The notes under the pieces were generated by a model. It was not told the DNA's origin. It saw nothing but the letters and a program-made list of their open reading frames with translations, and made no database searches. From the NCBI GenBank assembly GCA_028023455.1, contig JAQFVV010000001.1, positions 26,025,426-26,089,425 of the forward strand: a DNA stretch of 64,000 nucleotides. The letters are read 5' to 3'. A program made the position numbers and the translations under genes. This stretch comes from Epiperipatus broadwayi (taxonomy: Eukaryota; Onychophora; Udeonychophora; Euonychophora; Peripatidae). The number at the start of each line of letters is the position of its first letter. Position 1 is the first letter of the stretch. Shown here one piece after another: positions 59,147 through 64,000 of this stretch.

Positions 59147-59219
<73 letters not shown>
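59147..59219. repeat. (AAT)n microsatellite between head-to-head LINEs
   Basis: About 24 AAT units separate the truncated 5' end of LINE A (minus) from the start of LINE B (plus). LINE A thus has the same microsatellite at both ends. Confidence 0.95.
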
Positions 59220-59432
59220 CCCGCAGCAAATCTCTGCTGAGGTAAGAAGCAATCCTTAAGTTCTCCGATGTAAGTATTTATTTTTTACTTTTGTTCCAAC
59301 TTGTTATTCGAAAAACAAACATAATACAGGAAAAATCGAATTATATAATAGATTAATAGTGTTTTTTGAAAAATATCGGTGTGTTTTAATATCTTTTAAA
59401 AAAAAAAATACTGACTTGAGTCAGAATAAATC
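59220..59432 (+). other. 5' UTR of LINE B
   Basis: It starts CCCGCAGCAAATCTCTGCTG right after (AAT)n and ends with an A-run before the ORF1 ATG at 59433. It probably contains the internal promoter, although no TATA-like element is needed or seen. Confidence 0.5.
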
Positions 59433-61040
59433 ATGGCTACTGCCCAGTCAAGCGTGAGCGAATTAAGCACCAATATGAAATTAACAACATCGTTAGTTTC
59501 AACATCGCCTATTTCATATGCAAAAGTACTTAAAAGTAATAGCAATACTACAGCACCAACTCAAATACCGCGCTTCCGTAGAACAAACACAAATGATATT
59601 AAAAATCTTGATCTAAACACTCGAGAGGAAAATCAACCCCCAGCCGCAATCTGGACAAAAGAAACGCTTGAAAATGTGACGGACCGTTTCAGTAATACGG
59701 TGCCTCGTACGTTATTTGAAACATTTTGCAGGTTTTTTTCACCAACTTCGTTAGTACTCGCAGTAACCGATAATCAATGCTCATTATATCGTTTCCCAAA
59801 AGCTTTATTATATGAAGCAATCATGCAAAATGCACTATGGGAAACAATCTCTTGTATCGCCGACCATCCAAATTCTCGATATATAACCATTGATTTTTAT
59901 ACTCAGCAGCAAAAAGAACGTTTTCAATCCACTATTTTAGCACTTGATAATTACGCACTCGTAATTATAGATGAAAACCGGAAAAATATAATTACTGGAG
60001 TGCTTAAAAATACTTATCTTAAATACAACGTACAAGATTTTCAAAAAATGATAAACCCGTTTGGAAAAGTAATTGCCCTACAGCCTATATATTTAAAAGA
60101 CACACCTATACCGATATGTAGTAATCGTTTTGAATTTAAAATAAAACTACATAAAAACGTAGACGCCTCAACGATTCCAACACAGATTACAGATCAAGAA
60201 GTGACACTCTCTCTTCACATAAGAGGTCTAAAGCCACATTGTTTTGGCTGTGGACAGAGAGGACACCTAGCAACTCAGTGCGATAACACAAAAAGCAATC
60301 ACTGTGAACAAACTAAAATCCTCTCCCCAGAACAACCCAGTGATGAAAATAAAATTTATAATAACACTACATCCATTGGCAACCCAATAATAGAAACCGG
60401 AAAAAAACAGGTTCAAACACCCACAAACAAAAATAATAATGGAGCAGAATTGCCTATCCCAAAGACCAACCAAAAAAATAATAACACAAAAACTAACACA
60501 GAAATCCAAGATTCAAACGAAAATAATTCTCAAGAAACCACAACACAAAATACAGCAATTACATCACAGGATCAGCATCTCAATAAAACAAAATGTGTAC
60601 CAAGTAAAAATCAACAAACAGAAAGTAAACACACACAGTTATATAATGAAAATATAAATCCAGATAATATAAAGATACCAATAATAAAAAAAACTACAAT
60701 TATAAACAAAACTGCATCAAACATAATGGATGCAATAGAAGCCCCTCTTCCACCTATTCAAGAGAATACACCAGAGGGAAAAAGAAAGCCAGGTAGACCA
60801 CCTAAAAACCATGAATCCAAAAAGGCAAAAAAAACAGACCAAAAGCACAACTCATCAGACATATACAATTTAGAAAATGATGAAATAGAAATGGATGTAA
60901 GCCAACAACAAATGGACACCTGTTCGGTTTCATCACAAATTGCCTGTATAGAGTCTGAAGCAATATTAAATGAAAGAAAAACTGATAATAAACCCAACAA
61001 TGTCTTAAATATGTATCAGCATCCATCTACTGCAATATAA
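59433..61040 (+). CDS. LINE B ORF1: RRM-like domain, CCHC knuckle and AT-hook
   Basis: Intact 535-aa frame. ORF1 proteins bind element RNA as a chaperone. A Ser/Thr/Asn-rich N-terminus (1-70) is followed by a folded region (about 75-265) with an RRM-like stretch (VQDFQKMINPFGKVIALQPI), then a CCHC zinc knuckle CFGCGQRGHLATQC (about 273-286), then a long Asn/Gln/Thr/Lys-rich disordered tail. In the tail KRKPGRPPK (about 451-459) is an AT-hook-like DNA-binding motif, unusual for LINE ORF1. Layout and partner ORF2 fit the Tx1/L1 group. The start codon is the first ATG of the frame, 28 bp after a poly-A run. ORF2 begins 62 bp downstream, in another frame. Confidence 0.85.
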   Translation: MATAQSSVSELSTNMKLTTSLVSTSPISYAKVLKSNSNTTAPTQIPRFRRTNTNDIKNLDLNTREENQPPAAIWTKETLENVTDRFSNTVPRTLFETFCRFFSPTSLVLAVTDNQCSLYRFPKALLYEAIMQNALWETISCIADHPNSRYITIDFYTQQQKERFQSTILALDNYALVIIDENRKNIITGVLKNTYLKYNVQDFQKMINPFGKVIALQPIYLKDTPIPICSNRFEFKIKLHKNVDASTIPTQITDQEVTLSLHIRGLKPHCFGCGQRGHLATQCDNTKSNHCEQTKILSPEQPSDENKIYNNTTSIGNPIIETGKKQVQTPTNKNNNGAELPIPKTNQKNNNTKTNTEIQDSNENNSQETTTQNTAITSQDQHLNKTKCVPSKNQQTESKHTQLYNENINPDNIKIPIIKKTTIINKTASNIMDAIEAPLPPIQENTPEGKRKPGRPPKNHESKKAKKTDQKHNSSDIYNLENDEIEMDVSQQQMDTCSVSSQIACIESEAILNERKTDNKPNNVLNMYQHPSTAI

Positions 61041-61102
61041 ACAAAAATTTAGTATTAAAAATAAAATAAAAATCAATACCCTGTTAAAAAATTATTTAAA
61101 AC

Positions 61103-64000
61103 ATGAAGATAAAAATTGGATCTCTCAACATTAGAGGCTTAAATGCCACCAAAAAACTTTTTGATCTCAAAAAATGGTTACATACAACACAACCACACAT
61201 ACTGGGGCTTTTGGAAACAAAAATATACAGCAGCTCTCAAATTGATCCATCAAAATATTTAGTCAGCCAAGGTTTTTGTGCCTGCTCAAGGCAATCATCA
61301 TCACCATCAGGTGGCACAGGCATAATTATTTCCCACAACTGCCCTTTCGATTCTTTTAAAATTATATATATTGACTCTAATCTTATCATATTAACACTCC
61401 ATCATAAAAATATCACACTTAACCTAGTATTTGTATATATACCACCAGGCCCTGTCATCATCTCCAGAATAATAGCAACAATAAATTCAATGCTTACAGC
61501 AACACCAAATCCCATAATACTCCTGGGAGATTTCAACATGACCTACCAAACTTTTGTCACCAAATGGATCCATCAAATAACAATCCCACTTATGAGTGCT
61601 GAGGGTTTTCTCCCATCAAACTCAATATCTTTTAATAACAATAGATATAAGTCACTTATTGATTTGTGTTTCTACTCACCAAAGTTACATCATTATTTTA
61701 ATCTTGAACTCTGTCCATCTATAATCTCAGATCATGCTGCTCAGTTCATCACCCTCGACCTAACAAAAATACAGAATACAACAATAGCCCTCCAAAAGAC
61801 TATGCGAATACTTCTTCCAGCACAAACAACTGAATTCTTATATTCAGAAACATATATAATGCTCCAAAAACTTCAAAACATGTCACTCGATCCAGTACAA
61901 AAGTATATAGCATTCACCAATATACTTTCTTTCAACATCAATCATATTACCTGCAACTCAACACCCCCCACCAGATTATTAGCATTGGCAGATGAACTAC
62001 ATAAAAGAATAACCATTTCCAGACCAACTACAGATAATCAAACACAAATTAAAAAACTTACAGAAATGTACAACAATACATGCAATACACTAAAGCAATA
62101 TGTAGCAATAAAAAAGAAAAAAATATGCCTTACACAACAACATACTTGGACCAGAGCATACATACGGTGGGCATTGGGATACCCATCCACAGTCAGAGTG
62201 CCTATGGCACTTGAAATAGATGGCTCTATAACAGCTGGACATAACATGATAAACCCAATATATCAACACTTTAAAAAAAAACTGCAAAAACAGAGAGTGT
62301 ACATACCAAATGAAGACATATTTGGAGACCCTGAAACAGACACACCAATAACAACAACTGACATTGTATTTCAACTTGCAACAATAACAAACACATGTCA
62401 CCCAGGACCACAAGGAATTCCCAAATTTGTGTTCAAACATCTTAGTCACTTCACAGCAAAATACCTGTGCGATCTAGCCAATTACATATCCCAAAAAATT
62501 TACAACATACAAAGTCTATACCCAATTGCAATGGTTCCATTTAACAAAAAACCAACAGCAATATCATCTTTATCTAATCTACGACCAATTTCAATGGGAC
62601 CTTTAGGAATAAAAATTCTTGAAAGAGTGATAAAGGAAAAAATAGAACAACACATACTCCCTGTGTTATCATCAGCACAATATGCCAAAAAAGGATCATC
62701 CATTGGCCAGGGTGCCTTAATGTACAAAACAATTATCGAAGTAGTAAAAAAAAGAAAGAAATATGCACCAATTATAGTTCAACTAGACATTGAGGCAGCT
62801 TTTGACTCAGTGCCTATAGCCAAATTATTAGACGTGCTGAAAAAAACAACAACACCTCCATCCCTACTATATATAATAGCCAATCTGCTACTCAGCCGTG
62901 AAATTCACATCACATTGAATGGAAAAAAATCACCAGCCTTCAGACCGAGTCAATCCATCCCACAAGGATCCCCCTAAGTGCCTTGCTCTTTACAATATAT
63001 ATAAATCCTCTATTAATAGAGATACAGAAAAAAATAAAAGGCATTCAAATTCCAAACACTGCTTTAAATATATCATGCATAGCCTATATGGACGATGTAA
63101 CCATTTTCCTCCCCTCTAAAAAGAACCTCCCCATATTACAAGAGATAATCAAGAATTATACCTCAAATTTTAATTTAAAAATTAACACAAATAAAACTGC
63201 TGCATGGTCAATATACACAGGCAAGCACTGTACAGAGATGTTTAATGGTAAACCATCTGCTTTCCTTGGTTTCCCATTCTACCTTGGAACCAATGGAATG
63301 AGGCAAAAAATTCAAAATAAATTAAAAATAGATGCTGAAAAAATCACAGCCTCACTTGAAAAGTCATACCTGTCAATATATGCAAAGGTAGCACTATTTA
63401 ATCAACTTATAACTACAAAAATTACATACTATACACCTATAATCAAATTTGCAAAAACATTCATATCTAAAATCTCGTCAATCTGTAACAAACTAATATG
63501 GAAGAGAAAGACAGTGGCAATCTCTTTAAAAAATCTGAGCAGACCACCACATAGCAATGGACTTGGACTCCATACAATCAATGTTTTTTACACACAGAAA
63601 TCAGTAAATCTAATAACAGCAACCATAAAAAGATTTCCAGACCTGGAGTGTGTAATCAGTATAATACCCACAGACAGACCACCCCCTTCATATGGATATC
63701 TATCCACACTGATTGAAGAACTCAAGCCAATATACAACAAAATATCACTCAATAATGACAACAAGTATACATACTGGGACATTTATAATATACTATATCC
63801 AAACCAGACACCCAATCTACATCCACCAGTTCTTGGAATAGACAACAGGCAACTACTGCAACAATTCAGAAAATGGTCATTAGAACCAAAATTATTTGAT
63901 TTTCTACTTAAGCTTAATCTCAATGCTCTACCCACAACCCATTTCCTTAGATTTCGTAGATTCTATACAAATATAGACCCCATGTGCGGGCTATGTCATA
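61103..64000 (+). CDS. LINE B ORF2: endonuclease and reverse transcriptase, one frameshift, runs off window
   Basis: Tx1/L1-like ORF2. The frame 61103-62977 has a complete APE endonuclease: IGSLNIRGLN, LGLLETKIY, PIILLGDFNMTY, SLIDLCFYSP and IISDHAAQF (all catalytic blocks), then RT with LSNLRPISMGPLGIKILERV, SAQYAKKGSSIGQGALM, VQLDIEAAFDSVP (motif A) and SIPQGSP (motif B). It stops in GGATCCCCCTAA; one more C in the five-C run (62970-62974) would join it to the frame that stays open to 64000: LSALLFTIYINPLL, CIAYMDDVTIFL (motif C, DD kept), FLGFPFYLGTNGM, and the beginning of the C-terminal knuckle MCGLCH at the window edge. This copy is near full-length and young. It nicks DNA and reverse-transcribes its RNA. 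Confidence 0.88.

Overview
The window is a very AT-rich stretch of animal nuclear DNA made almost entirely of transposable elements, their relics and simple repeats. I recognise no host protein gene, rRNA or intact tRNA. The mix is typical of invertebrate metazoans: Penelope-like elements (PLE) with a GIY-YIG endonuclease, a CR1-type LINE with PHD and esterase-like ORF1 domains, a Tx1/L1-like LINE with two ORFs, Gypsy-type Gag and integrase, and tRNA-like SINEs. Imperfect CCCTAA-type repeats at 25.8 kb hint at a TTAGGG-telomere lineage rather than an insect, but this is weak. Species is not resolvable.

Layout: 0.2-1.3 kb, decayed Gypsy-like gag and duplicated protease relic. 2.3-5.9 kb, a minus-strand LTR element with almost no interior. 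5.9-12.4 kb, a young plus-strand LTR element with near-identical 1.55-kb LTRs, carrying only gag. 12.4-14.1 kb, an older inverted solo LTR of the same family. 14.1-15.2 kb, SINE-like repeats, one holding a hammerhead-like core. 15.4-18.3 kb, decayed RTE-like LINE. 20.4-22.0 kb, 5' half of a CR1-like LINE. 25.1-26.4 kb, non-autonomous DNA transposon with 27-bp inverted repeats. 27.3-29.5 kb, fold-back repeats and a Gypsy integrase relic. 30.4-35.7 kb, a large inverted duplication; one arm is split by the 3' part of the CR1-like LINE, the other by a palindrome containing a hammerhead ribozyme. 36-42 kb, three PLE fragments and a second hammerhead. 44.5-50.4 kb, an LTR-like block plus a second gag-only LTR element on the minus strand. 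52.3-56 kb, composite SINE arrays. 56.3-64 kb, two nearly intact LINEs arranged head to head around (AAT)n.

The most interesting signals are: (1) a short hairpin, consensus N5-CTTAYGRTGA-N5', found seven times in two LTR elements, in which the loop is conserved while the stems change by compensatory pairs; (2) hammerhead ribozyme cores (two well formed, four decayed) sharing one scaffold and linked to PLE fragments and to a 0.5-kb SINE-like family; (3) two unrelated-looking gag-only LTR elements whose LTRs begin with terminal palindromes; (4) an inverted duplication that preserves the empty site of a blunt LINE insertion; (5) three otherwise open retroelement frames each broken by one base in a homopolymer.

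All identifications come from reading translated motifs and comparing stretches of the window with each other by eye; no database search or alignment software was used, and repeat boundaries are approximate unless termini are described.
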